Positions 1-10,608 of a stretch of DNA of 64,000 nucleotides are shown here, in pieces; position 1 is the first letter of the stretch, and the number at the start of each line of letters is the position of its first letter. Below the pieces are notes generated by a model. It was not told the DNA's origin, did not search any database, and saw nothing but the letters and a program-made list of their open reading frames with translations. Origin of the DNA: Geosiphon pyriformis (lineage: Eukaryota; Glomeromycota; Glomeromycetes; Archaeosporales; Geosiphonaceae); assembly GCA_016748015.1 (NCBI GenBank), contig JAAOMT010000098.1, positions 127,368 to 191,367 on the forward strand, given 5' to 3'. A program made the translations under genes and the position numbers.

Positions 1-474
1 TCTTTTAGATTTTCTTCGTCTTCTAGATTTTCTTCGTCTTCTAGATTTTCTTCGTCTGCTAGATTTTCTTCGTCTTCTAGATTTTCTTTGCGTTCTAAAT
101 TTTCTTCGTCTGCTAGATTTTCTTTGCGTTCCAGGTTTTCTTCGTCTTTTAGATTTTTTTCGTCTTCTAAATTTTCTTCGTCTTCTAGATTTTCTTCGTC
201 TGCTAGATTTTCTTTGCGTTCCAGGTTTTCTTCGTCTTTTAGATTTTCTTCGTCTTCTAGATTTTCTTCGTCTTCTAGATTTTCTTCGTCTGCTAGATTT
301 TCTTCGTCTTCTAGATTTTCTTTGCGTTCTAAATTTTCTTCGTCTGCTAGATTTTCTTTGCGTTCCAGGTTTTCTTCGTCTTTTAGATTTTTTTCGTCTT
401 CTAAATTTTCTTCGTCTTCTAGATTTTCTTCGTCTGCTAGATTTTCTTCGTCTTCTAGATTTTCTTTGCGTTCT
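1..474. repeat. 18-bp tandem repeat array with 234-bp higher-order period
   Basis: About 26 near-identical 18-bp units run from the window edge to about 474. Four or five unit variants (core TTCTTCGTCTTCTAGATT) recur in a fixed order. A block beginning at 91 recurs at 325, giving a higher-order period of 234 bp or 13 units. On the minus strand, in frame with the TLDc coding sequence to its right, each unit reads as the hexapeptide ENLEDE or a variant (ENLADE, ENLERK, ENLKDE). The plus-strand frame is also open but gives a Ser/Phe/Arg repeat with no known context. The array continues beyond position 1. Confidence 0.9.
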
Positions 475-1580
475 ACGCTTACTGTTGCTCCTTTATTATC
501 ACATAATCGATGAAAATCGGCTGGAGTGAATCCGTCTCGACTGCCTCGAAGTAGCAATTTAAAATCATCTCCAAGTTGATCTTCAAAAAAAGTATTTTCG
601 TTTTTGCCTTGAATCCAATGATCAAGCTGTTTTATATTATCCAATTGAAGAAGCTCTGAATCATTATTTGATCGAGAACATCGTAATGGCTGAGCATCTA
701 CCGAATTTTGATGACTACCCTGGTACGAGATAATGATGTAAAAGATTTTCATATAAAGTTCCAGGCAAGATTCTCGCAAATGGTTTTACTTTGTGATAGA
801 AGTTAACTGAAGATATGTTAAAGAACCGGATTAAAGGTAAAAGTCTTTCAATGAATTCCTTTAAGGCGTTAAAGTTTTCATCTGTCGAGTAAAGAACGTT
901 TTTCAGCTGAATATTGTTATCCAATTTAGCAACTCCCCATTCCACCATATTTCAGATTCTTCTATATTTAGGTCATCCCAGGTTAAAATTGAGGAAAGAG
1001 CATTTTCACTGAGGGTGGTGAAATTTGGGAATTGAAGACTATAGCTAGATTGTTAGCAGCAATATCGGTGCAGAATTTTGTAACTTTTTGAAAGATTCAT
1101 GCATAAATGAAGTTTTCTGCAAAATGGCCAAATTTTTTTCCAGTTCTTTTGCATGGTGTTCAATCAAATAGTCTTCAAGAGGATCAAAAAGATTCTCTAG
1201 AATAAGTTCGTCAGCGGTAACAAGCAATTCTAAAAGGGTAGGCACTCCATGTTTATCAAAGGAGATCTCGCCGTTATAAATATATCTACAGGAAAATGAA
1301 ACATAAAAATTTATGTTGTCTAAAATACTTTGAAGCAAATAAAAACACTTACCTGAGAATTATTTTAAGAATTTTAAGTAAAATATTAGGTTTGGCGAAG
1401 ATAATGGCATTGTTTTCCCTTTTAACCCAATTACTAGAGAGTGCTACAGTAAAATATGGTGATCTTGTTGCTAAAATTTGCTTCAACCACAATACTGACA
1501 TCAGAAAATTTCTGACTATTTAGTAAATTCCCGAAATCATTAGATAAGTGTGAAAGAATTGCTCGAGTGCCATTGATCAA
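1..1580 (-). pseudogene. BTB-BACK-TLDc domain protein, frameshifted, C-terminus off window
   Basis: Proteins of this family (BTB fold, BACK linker, TLDc domain) are greatly expanded in arbuscular mycorrhizal fungi; BTB domains typically act as dimerisation or cullin-adaptor modules. Read right to left: a start codon near 1,580, then the BTB core (NSQKFSDVSIVVEA, about 1,470-1,520). The BTB end follows across a GT-AG intron at about 1,288-1,353 (ILR then YIYNGEISFD). The BACK region contains WGVAKLDNN and LPLIRFFNIS (about 760-950). The TLDc start contains FKLLLRGSRDGFTP and RLCDNKG (about 490-570) and then passes directly into the hexapeptide repeat. Single-base frame changes are needed near 1,560, 1,455, 1,085, 1,030, 950 and 717, but no catalogue of nonsense transitions like that of the LINEs. 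It is therefore either a young pseudogene or a gene damaged by indel-type sequencing errors. Confidence 0.85.
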
Positions 1581-1599
1581 AATATTTATTGATCAATTA

Positions 1600-2990
1600 A
1601 TTCTGGTCTCTTAAATATATTATCCGAGATCTGCAATCAAATCGCCTTCGAAGATTTAAAGCCTCTATTGAAAAACCAAGAAATATCTAAACAAACGAAT
1701 TTTCAGTTTTTAAGATCAAGTAGAGATTATTTTACTACCCAAAATGAACTATAACCCAGTGAAATTTTTGGTTTCAAAAGTTTTATATATCAAAAAAACT
1801 GAATTTTAATAATGAGCTTTAGAAGTTAGCCATCAGTTTTGTATTCTTTATATTACATGATACGATATAATAATAGCATACTAAAAACATATTTGTCATT
1901 TATGATTTCTTTTATTTAATAAAACCCCCATCTCACAATGAGAAAATTTTGCGTCTCTAGTATTTAATATTTTAAAATGTATTCATATATAAATATCGTT
2001 GATAAGGAAATATTTTATATTCAATTGCCCTCACATCCAAAATTATATGAGTCAAAATGACCATTTTTCAATCCAATTAACCAAAAATAAGTTAGTTTCT
2101 TATAACTAGGAATATCATTAGAATAAACCAATTCTTAACTCAAATATCGAAATACAATCAAGGGGTATCTTAAACAAGATAACATAAAATTGGGATATTT
2201 TTCTCAGATCATAGGAATTTAAAGATTGTCACAATAATAAACTGAAAATTGCATGTGGGTGCTTACTTATAATAACAAAACATTTGTTTTTTGAATTTAT
2301 TGCTTAATTAGTAAAAATGAATGTTATTAGGTAAAATGCTCAAGAAAAAGGCCATATCTGCTGCAAAAAGTTGCACATTATTAAACGGTCTTGTATTAAA
2401 CATTAGTTTTAGAATATATCAATTTTTAATCATTACCATTAAGATTTTATGCATTGTAAAATTGAATATTAAGTTATAGCTTTTATGTTTTTGTTATCAT
2501 CAATTTAAAAGGATTCAAAAAGTTTTTGTCCAACCTCACTCACTCTTATCATTAGCGTTAGCACTTTTTTGCCTGGTTACTAAAGAAATTACTAATAAAA
2601 TTCCAGAAATTTTAATTGATTTATCAATAGAAAACAAACATGAAGTGCTTTGAAAATTTCTGTATCAAACAATATATGCCTTTTTAAGTTGTGCAATCGA
2701 ATTTCCTACAACTTTGATGCTTGGTACTTCAAGATAATCTGGAATTTATCATTTTATAATTCCAAAAACGAGGCTTAGATGCCTAAATAACTCAAAAGGA
2801 GGATTTTTGGATTTTCAAGCTTTTTCACTAGCAGCTTTCACGTCATAGCTTGGCAAATCATACTATTAGGTCTTGTATATCTTTATTTTTGGATATTGGC
2901 AAAAGAGATAGAAAACTGGATTGTTGAAATATTCAGAATATTATACATATTCAAAGAGTCACTTTGGTGTAAATGTTGTAAATCTTCACA
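1600..2990. other. AT-rich intergenic DNA
   Basis: No coding frame of recognisable content on either strand. The segment at 2,515-2,580 is less AT-rich and contains TTTTGTCCAACCTCACTCAC, which resembles a transposon terminus, but I find no inverted partner. Confidence 0.5.
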
Positions 2991-2994
2991 AAAA

Positions 2995-3630
2995 TTTTAC
3001 ATAAGAATGGAGAGAAAGGGAAAGGACAGGAAGAACGTTGTAAATAAGTAATCTATAAAAAAAGACATATGAGTATTGTCACATGATCAAGTTTGTTTTT
3101 GCGATTATTTAAGAAGAAAAACGTGCACGCGACAAGTCCAAGATAATTATAGAGATAATCCACAATTATCTTAAAGAATCACCACAAATTCCTTCAGAAA
3201 AAAAATTTTATTTTTATTTTTATTTTTTTATTTTTTTACTTTTTTTTATTTTTTAACATTTTTTAACATTTTAACTTTTAAACAAGTACAATACCCAGCG
3301 AAACCCACCTTATAAAAGTTACATAGAAATGAAGAGAGAGAGCGAAAGGAAGAACAGAAGGAAGAACGAAGGAATTTTGCTGTATATAAGTCATCTATAA
3401 AAAAAAGACATTTATATATGAGTATTGTCACATGATCAAGTTTGTATTTGCGATCATTTGAGAAGAAAAATGTGCACGCGACAAATCCAAGATAATTATA
3501 GAGGTAATCCACAAATATCTCAAAAAATTGCCACAAACTCCTTCCGAAAAATTTTTTTTTTAATTTTTTAATTTTTTAACGTTTTAACTTTTAAACAAGT
3601 ACAATACCCAGCGAAACCCACCTTGAAAAT
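2995..3630. repeat. Two tandem copies of an unidentified ~320-bp repeat
   Basis: The copies span about 2,995-3,320 and 3,321-3,630. Each begins with a purine-rich lead (TTACATA..AAATGGAGAGA), continues with a middle containing GAGTATTGTCACATGATCAA and GTGCACGCGACAA, then a T-rich run, and ends with ACAATACCCAGCGAAACCCA. A third, diverged copy of the end plus the purine lead lies at 47,765-47,870. I see no coding frame worth keeping. It could be a MITE, SINE-like repeat or LTR piece; the family is unknown to me. Confidence 0.75.
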
Positions 3631-4282
3631 GTTACATAAATAACTAAAGAAAATAAAATAAAAAATGTGTTAAGAAAGTTGTTTCAAATTCAAGTCTGGA
3701 GATTATTAATGATTATTGAAATTAGTAGCTAATTAATTTCAAACTGTTAGTATAAAATAGTTAATTATAGAGCAATAATAATTAAAGAATTTATGTTTTT
3801 CAAGTGAGTTTTATTTGGGTTGATTTGTAAAAAAGATATTTAATAGAAAATTGATTTTAACTAAGATATATTTTCTTAAAAAAAAAGTTCTTTTTTTATA
3901 CAATTTGTTGTAGTTCTATTTTATGATCTAGTACTTTTTTTTCTAATTTTTTAGTAAACTAAAAATACATTTTGTCAAACTACAAGTTATTTTTACAAAC
4001 TATAGATTATTTTGGTAAACTGTTGAATATTTTGTCAAATTACTAAATATTTCAGCAAATTCTGAATGTTATATAGTTTGGTGTATTTCATAATCTGATC
4101 ATTACACTTTGGTTACTTTTGTTTTCTGTACAAATTGAGTTATTAATTAAATGATATTTTGAATAATTAGATAAGGTAATAAGTAATAAATTAAAATGAT
4201 AATATATACTAATTAATAATAGAAATTATAAGAATAATTTTATGCTAAATAATATCACAAATTTTGGCTGGTAATAATAACA
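3630..4282 (-). mobile_element. LTR-like sequence (solo), minus orientation
   Basis: The reverse complement of this stretch aligns along most of its length with the insertion at 8,471-9,162. Both start TGTT(A/G)TTA..ACCAG and continue with a series of short TTTCGGTGAACTA-type motifs, a TATA-like segment ahead of AACTTGTTGTA, and a T-rich end. The termini TGTTA..GTAACA are typical of fungal LTRs. No target-site duplication is evident: the left flank is the end of the tandem repeat. Family (Copia or Gypsy) cannot be decided without an internal region. Confidence 0.6.
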
Positions 4283-5714
4283 TATTTGTAGTTTGCAAAG
4301 AATCTATTTTAACGGATTTATTTGATATTTAATTTGAAGCTTTTGTTTTGTAATCATTTAAGTTCAATATTATCAATAATAATATTAAATTTTCTGAGTT
4401 TGAGATATAAATCAAAATAGAAAAAACCCCAAATTACTGCTGCTGTTTCTAATTTAATAGCAGAGTAATTTTTTTCTGTTGGCTTTAGTGTTTTGTTAGC
4501 AAAACAATTACTTATTTATTGTTATTGTTATTTAGTTCAAATAAAATAGCATTAAAAGCTGTGTATAAGGCATTTATAACTAGTTAAAATCTTTTGTTAA
4601 GTTGAGATAAGCTAAGATTAGAGCTGTAATTAGCTTTTTTTTGAAAATGTTAAAGATTTTTTGTTGCTTTAAAGTCTATTTATATTCTATGTTTTTGTTG
4701 ATCAAATAATTGAAGGGTTTAGTGATTTCAAAGAATTTTTTGATAAATTTTTAATAATAAGATGTTAATTTTGTAAATCTTCTTAATTTGGTAATATTTT
4801 AAAAAACTTTGAAATTTTTACTATACTGATTTTTTCTGAATCTGGTTTAACTTTTTTTTACTAATAATATGATCAAAAAAAGCCAAACTTTTTTTTTTAA
4901 AATGGTATTTTTTAATGCTTAATTTCAATCTTACTTGGAATAAAAATTTTATTCACAAAAACAAATCTTTTTTGGCTCAAAATAATTAATTGGAAACAAA
5001 TTTTCTTATTTACTACATTAAAACTAGTAAACTTTGCAGTTGTTTAGCTACTAACTGTTAATTTATTATTTAGCTCAGAATATTAAACCCAAAATAAAAT
5101 ATTATTATTATTAATTTAAATTTATAAAATCAAAAAAATGTTTATTAAATTTTACATATTAAAAAACAATAGAATAAGAAATTATTAAGCAAACAGTTTA
5201 AAACAATTCTCTAAAATTTAAGATAATTTATTTAAAAATTTTTATAATTGAAATTATATAACAATTGCTTAAACAATTTGGATTTAAATATTAATTTGTA
5301 GCATTTTTTTGAAAATATTTTATAAATAATATGTATTAATAGAATTAAGCCAAATTTTAATAGCAATATAAAAACAGTAAATTGAAAGTTATTATTAATA
5401 AAATAACTATAATCAAAGATAAAAAAATCTTTGGTAACATTTGGTGTTTTTTTAGAAAATTAATATAGCCTAAAAATTATATAAAGTAATAACTATAATT
5501 AAAACAAAAACTTTAAAATATTATTAACAATTTTACATTTATTGTAAACAAAAATTTAATATTTCAAACAGAATTTTAGTTATAAAAACTACTTTTTATA
5601 ATTATTTTAACAACAAAGTTAATAAATATTTTTTTGAAGAATACAATATTATAAAAGTTAAAAATACTTTTTATAAAAATATTATTTACTATATATTAAA
5701 TTAATAAAAAAAAA
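4283..5714. other. AT-rich spacer
   Basis: Long A- and T-runs with stops in every frame and no recognisable protein motif. Nothing else seen. Confidence 0.6.
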
Positions 5715-5841
5715 GTGTTTTTCTCTTGTCAATCCTCTGGCCATGAAAAGAACAAAAACTTTGATGAAAAAATAGCTTTTCTTTTTCTTTTTTATCTTTA
5801 GTTTTTGCAGTTATTTCTCTTCCACTAATTTGTTTGTCACT

Positions 5842-7750
5842 ATAGAACTGGCTGGCTCTTCTACTGGTGGTTTTGGTTCTAGATTAACTGGGTTGGGGTT
5901 CCAGTCTGGCAACAAGAAAAAGGCATGGGTCAAAAGTGTTTACTTTTATAGTCCATTATATAAGAAGGTTAAAAAATCTGAATTCACTATTGGTATTGTG
6001 GATTTGTTAACTGGCCCTCTGCCTACTGTTTTGTTGTATTCAGGTGATAACAATTATAAGGTATCTTGGAAAAACAAAGTCGAAAATAATGAATCCAATG
6101 TAAATGAGGTGTTAGACATTGAGAACTTGAGAAACACAATAGCTGAAAAGACAAGTTATGTCAACTCCAATGCTTTTGAGACAGATAACATGATAGATAA
6201 TACTATTCTGAAAAAGATGCAAACTAGGACTTATGTCTAGAACAACCACCAAAAATGTCTTCTCTCAATTCTCTGAGTGACAATAATACTGAGTTGGTGT
6301 TCCTGACACCTAAGTTTGTTGGATTCAATCAGCTGTTGTCTACTGAATTACATGTCATAAAAAAACAGAGTTTCAAGCCAGTAAAATTGTTTGCTTTAAA
6401 TATTGAGCTTTCAGCAGTATCTGAAAAGACTAATGATGACAAGTTAATTTCTATTAAAAAAATTTTTTATTAAGTAGATGGTTTTTGGGAAGTCTTTACT
6501 CCTTTAAAATTTTCTGGAATTATCAGATCCTTTTTTACATTTGAATTGAGTCTGAATAAGGCTAAAGAGTTGGCAGTTAGTGAGAAAATTCTGGTTAATA
6601 ATAACATAAAAAAATAGTTGACTGTACAAATTGAAAGGTGATCATCAAGGAGATTTCAGTCAATCTTCTCAAATCAATAATTAAGATTATATTTTCTAAA
6701 TTTGGTAAAATTGTTTCAGTTAAGTTGTAATTAATTGGTCTTTGGCAAAAGACTTTGATCGAATTTAAGTTAGTAAATATTGCCAATTTGGTTGCTTCTA
6801 AGTAGTCTGTTCTCATAAGTAAGAATTCAGTGTGTGTTACTTTGGCTGTTGGTGACAAAAAATCATAAGTGTCAAGAGATTATTATCGGACTTTGCTATA
6901 CACTTTGTTAATTGGAATCATGGCTCATGATTTGTCTGATTTATTGGACTTATATGGTAGAAAAACTTGTTTTATTAATCATAATTCTATTTTATATATG
7001 CATAATAGGTGTGTTGTAATTTGTTTTAATGATGAGACATCTAAATTGGCGGCTATTAGCTCTACTTCTGTTTTTAAGAGTGTGAATTTGCACTGGGCTG
7101 GTTTTTCTCTGGCCTGTTGTGCCAAGTATAAGCAATTAGATCATGTTTCTGTTGTTTGTTCATTGAATGGGAATTTTGGTGTTTATGAAAAATAGGTGGT
7201 AACTCCTCAAGATCGAGTCTATTTGGTCAATATATATAAGAAAAAGTAGGCACTTATCGCTTGTCCAGTTTCTTTTGATGGTATTTCTTAGGCAAAAGTT
7301 GTCAGTAGGTCTTCTTTTTTTCCTCTCTTTGGTCAAAATATTTCAGCAGGAAATGGCTTCTCTTCAATGATGAAGCCATCTCTATTAGTTACAATGGAAG
7401 TTAATGACAGGTTTGTCACTCTTGAGTGTAGTCTTGCTAGTCTCATGGAGCAAGTGAGTCAGCTGGCTAAGAGGTTGAATACATTTGGGCCAATAGTTTT
7501 CCAGTCTAGCCCTGGATGTCAGCCATAAGTGACCCCTTCATCACAGGATTAAAAGGCAAATGTAGTGATGAGTAAAAGTTCAGGTGCATCCACTAGTAAT
7601 GTAACTGTTGTGGAAATGGTGTCTTTTGATATGTCTTCAGTGTCTAAAGTGGAAGACAACATAAAATGTCTAATGAAAACAGTATTGGGTCTTTCAGCCA
7701 AAGTTGAACATCTTGGTACAGATTTAATTTTCCAACCCCTTTCTCAATGA
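5842..7750 (+). pseudogene. LINE copy 1 ORF1 (RRM-like and zinc-knuckle protein), degraded
   Basis: This would be the RNA-binding ORF1 protein that packages the element RNA. The initiator seen in copy 2 (ATGGATCTG) is ATAGAACTG here, so the start is lost by G-to-A. Recognisable parts: a Ser/Gly/Lys-rich N-terminus (5,850-6,240), an ALNIELSAVS segment (about 6,400), an RRM-like region (about 6,640-6,850) and then the conserved RDYYRTLLYTL segment. The knuckle at about 7,105-7,155 has pattern C-x2-Y-x4-H-x4-C, with Tyr where copy 2 has Cys. At least two frame changes and many stops are present. It ends in the ATGA overlap with ORF2. Confidence 0.8.
7747..7750 (+). promoter_or_regulatory. ATGA ORF1-stop / ORF2-start overlap, copy 1
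   Basis: CTCAATGAGT: the TGA of ORF1 overlaps the ATG of ORF2 by sharing TG. The same arrangement is present in copies 2 and 3. Such overlaps support termination-reinitiation in known two-ORF non-LTR retrotransposons. Confidence 0.7.
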
Positions 7751-8470
7751 GTGAGTTAATTTGGAAAGTTGCTATGTACAACATTAGAGGTATGAACAAT
7801 TCTACAAAACAGAAAGATATTATTTGTTGGCACAAAAGTATGAATAATTTGGTTTTAATTTTCACTGAAACTATGTTAAGAGGGAAAATTCATTTTTAGA
7901 TTGCTGATAAGTTTAATGGTGTTTATGTTTTTATTTTTGGTTTGAATTCTGGTCACATGAGTTCTGATGTTATGATTGTTATAGACTTTTTTTTGGCAAA
8001 ACATGTATATAAGGTTTTAAAAGTGCTTGGTTGACTCCTTTTCATCAAATTGCTTTTTAAAAATAAACTTTTTGTGTTGATTTTAAGGCTATATGCTGGT
8101 GCTTTTTCAGTGGTTCAATTTTTTTAGGCTGGTAAGATCAACTCTTTTATTGCTAAAGCTGTGAACAAGTCTTATTTCATCATCTTTGGTGGCAATTTCA
8201 ATAAAAATGGTTTTCATAAATGTGTTAGTTACAAAAAGTGCCTTGATTTGGGTTTGGTCAACTTTTTGGGTAGAAGCTCAATTGCAAAGACACCAATGTA
8301 ATGCAATTCTCATGGTGTTGTCAAAGTGATTGATTATATATTTGTTTCTTCTAATTTGGTTAATACAATAGTGAATTGCAATATGGCTAATATTGTGGAC
8401 TATTTTAATACTGATTATAAAGCTGTTTCTGTTTCCATAAGTCTTGGTGGTTTGTTAGATGTGTGGCTGT

Positions 8471-9491
8471 TGTTACCAGACAAAATTAGAGATATTATTT
8501 AGCATGAAATTATCTTTATAATTCCCAACATTAATTAACATATATTATCATTTCAAATTATTACTTATTACATTAGCAAAATGTCCGAAATTACCATGTA
8601 ATTAATAACCCAATTTGTATATAACACAAATGTAACCTAATTGTGATGATCAATTATGCAATACCCCAAACTATGTAATATTCAAAAAGTTCACCGAAAT
8701 TTGTAGAAATTTGCCGAAATAATTAATAGTTCACCGAAATATCTAATAGTTTGCAGAAATAACTTGTAGTTCACCAAAATATATCTTTAGTTTAGCGAAA
8801 TTGTAAAAAAATAGCAAAGTTCAAGTTCATAGAATAGTGTTACAACAAGTTGTATAAAAGAAGAGCTTCTCTTTTCGAGGAAATGTATTTTACTTTAGAT
8901 TTATCACTTAGAACTATTTCTATATACACAAAAAGAAAGAAATATCAAATAATTCAAAAAAAACCAAATTCTTTAATTATTACACTTGGAAAATCTTCAA
9001 AACCCAACTAACATTTTGAAATTGATTAGCTACCAATTTCAGTAAACTGTTAGTGACTTCAGGCCTGAATAGAAAACGTTTCTCTTGATAAAATTCTATT
9101 TCTTTTACATTTCTTTTATTTTATTTTATTTTCTATTATTTTTCTTTTATTTTCTTATTACAATCATTAGAGTAGCCTGCAGACAAGATTCCTGTAGAAG
9201 AGTTGACTTTCACAGCAAAGTAACTACACATATTTAGTAAGCTTCCAGACAAGCAATTCTTGGGAAAGAGTTGACATTTACTACAACATAACTACATAAA
9301 GTAACTGGCACGGAATTGGCCATTCCACTTATAAGCCCAGCAAGTTCAAATTATAGAAGATAATTTGAAGATAAATTCAGTTATCAGAGGTTCAAACACT
9401 TCCCATAGTCATGAATTAACAGCATTACAACAAACATACAAAAGCTAAGAAGAGACCAAAAACCTCCAATAATACTGTCTTTACTATGCAA
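8471..9491 (+). mobile_element. LTR-like insertion inside LINE copy 1 ORF2
   Basis: LINE sequence stops after GATGTGTGGCTGT and resumes at CTGTCTTTACTATGCAAGC, which fits an insertion with a 4-bp CTGT duplication (the exact edges are uncertain by a few bases). Positions 8,471-9,162 match the inverted solo copy at 3,630-4,282. The remaining ~330 bp (9,163-9,491) has no second copy in the window and holds a duplicated ~65-bp segment. It may be an LTR plus the start of an internal region, or a longer LTR. It is younger than the LINE it interrupts. Confidence 0.65.
9171..9300 (+). repeat. Imperfect 65-bp direct duplication
   Basis: Units 9,171-9,235 and 9,236-9,300 share the order AGTA-GC-T-CAGACAAG, AGAGTTGACTTT-like, and AACTACA. 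They lie just downstream of the LTR-like part of the insertion. Confidence 0.6.
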
Positions 9492-10527
9492 GCAAGTTAA
9501 TAAAGATTGTTAGAAGTTTAATATCAAAAATGCCAATGAGGTAAAATGGTGTGAGTTTAGGAATGCCACAGTAGCTAATGCTATTATGTTTTTGGATAAT
9601 TTTGCTAAAGCAGAGGTGTTTTTAGATCTGTATACAATATATGATATTATTTGCAAGATAATAATTTTTTCAGCCAATAGTATATTTAAAAAGAGATGAT
9701 TCAAGAGTTTTAATGGTGTTTTTACCAAAGTGTTTTTTAGGTTTCATAAGCTGAAGTTGCTGGTATTTAAGTTAGTAAAAGTTTTTTATTTGGCTTTTAG
9801 TAAAAATTTTGCTTTGTTGTTAGAGACTTGGGATAGACTTAACAATGATAGTGTGGTAGAGTAAAATTTTTTTTTTTTCAAGTTCCAGTTTTAATGCTGT
9901 TTGTTCTGAGCTGGTTAAGATGAGGAAATCTGATCATTCTTTCAAGTTGTTAGAATCTAGACATGCTAAAAAGTCTCACATCTAACAGGCTATTAACAAA
10001 AAAATAGAAAGTTTTAAATTAGACAAGGATCATATCATTAAGCATGTGCTAGAACATTCTTTTTACAAGATGGTATTAGATCATTTGATGTGGATAATAA
10101 ATTAGTCTTGGAACTTGAGTTGATTAAATCTAAGGTGGATGCAATCATAGAGAGTTGGACTAGAAGGCATCAAGTGGTTGATAATATTTCTGATAATTAG
10201 AATTATTAATATCAACTTTTGAAGTATGTTTTCAATAAAGCTTTTTCTGATATAATGTGTTCAATTGGATCTGATGAATTGTTTGTGATGGTTTCTAATT
10301 TGCCTAATGGCAAAGCTGCTGGCCTCTCAGATATCTCAAATAAGCTTTAAAAGCATTATAATAAATCAGTTTTAGATCTGCTTTTGGTACTTTTTAACTC
10401 TTATTTAGCTTGTAAATCTGTACACAGCTCTTGGAAGGAGACTTGAGTTTCAATGATTTCCAAACTATATGACTAGAAGGGTGTTTTAACAAATACACAT
10501 CTTATTGTTTTAATTAAAACAGCTTAC

Positions 10528-10608
10528 AAGATTCTTTTCAAAATTCTTTTTAATAAGATTCTTTTCAAAATTCTTTTTAATAAGATTCTTTTTAAAATTC
10601 TTTTTAAT
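10528..10608 (+). repeat. 27-bp in-frame triplication inside the RT domain
   Basis: Three consecutive 27-bp units (10,528, 10,555, 10,582) each encode KILFKILFN. Copies 2 to 4 have a single unit here (HKILSKILSDRIS in copy 2). The expansion adds 18 codons to the fingers/palm region upstream of motif A without shifting the frame. Confidence 0.9.

Noticed and set aside
88-513. Long plus-strand open frame rich in Ser, Phe and Arg across the 18-bp array
   Set aside because: It exists only because the 18-bp unit has no stop in that frame. It has no ATG at its start, and the minus strand continues the TLDc protein.
3246-3536. Minus-strand frame of 96 codons in the tandem repeat
   Set aside because: It crosses the border between the two repeat units and low-complexity T-runs, and the homologous first unit does not keep it open.
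9301-9360. Possible SINE-like A box (TGGCACGGAATTGG) and B box (AAGTTCAAATT)
   Set aside because: Both matches are weak, no tRNA-like fold could be drawn, and there is no second copy.
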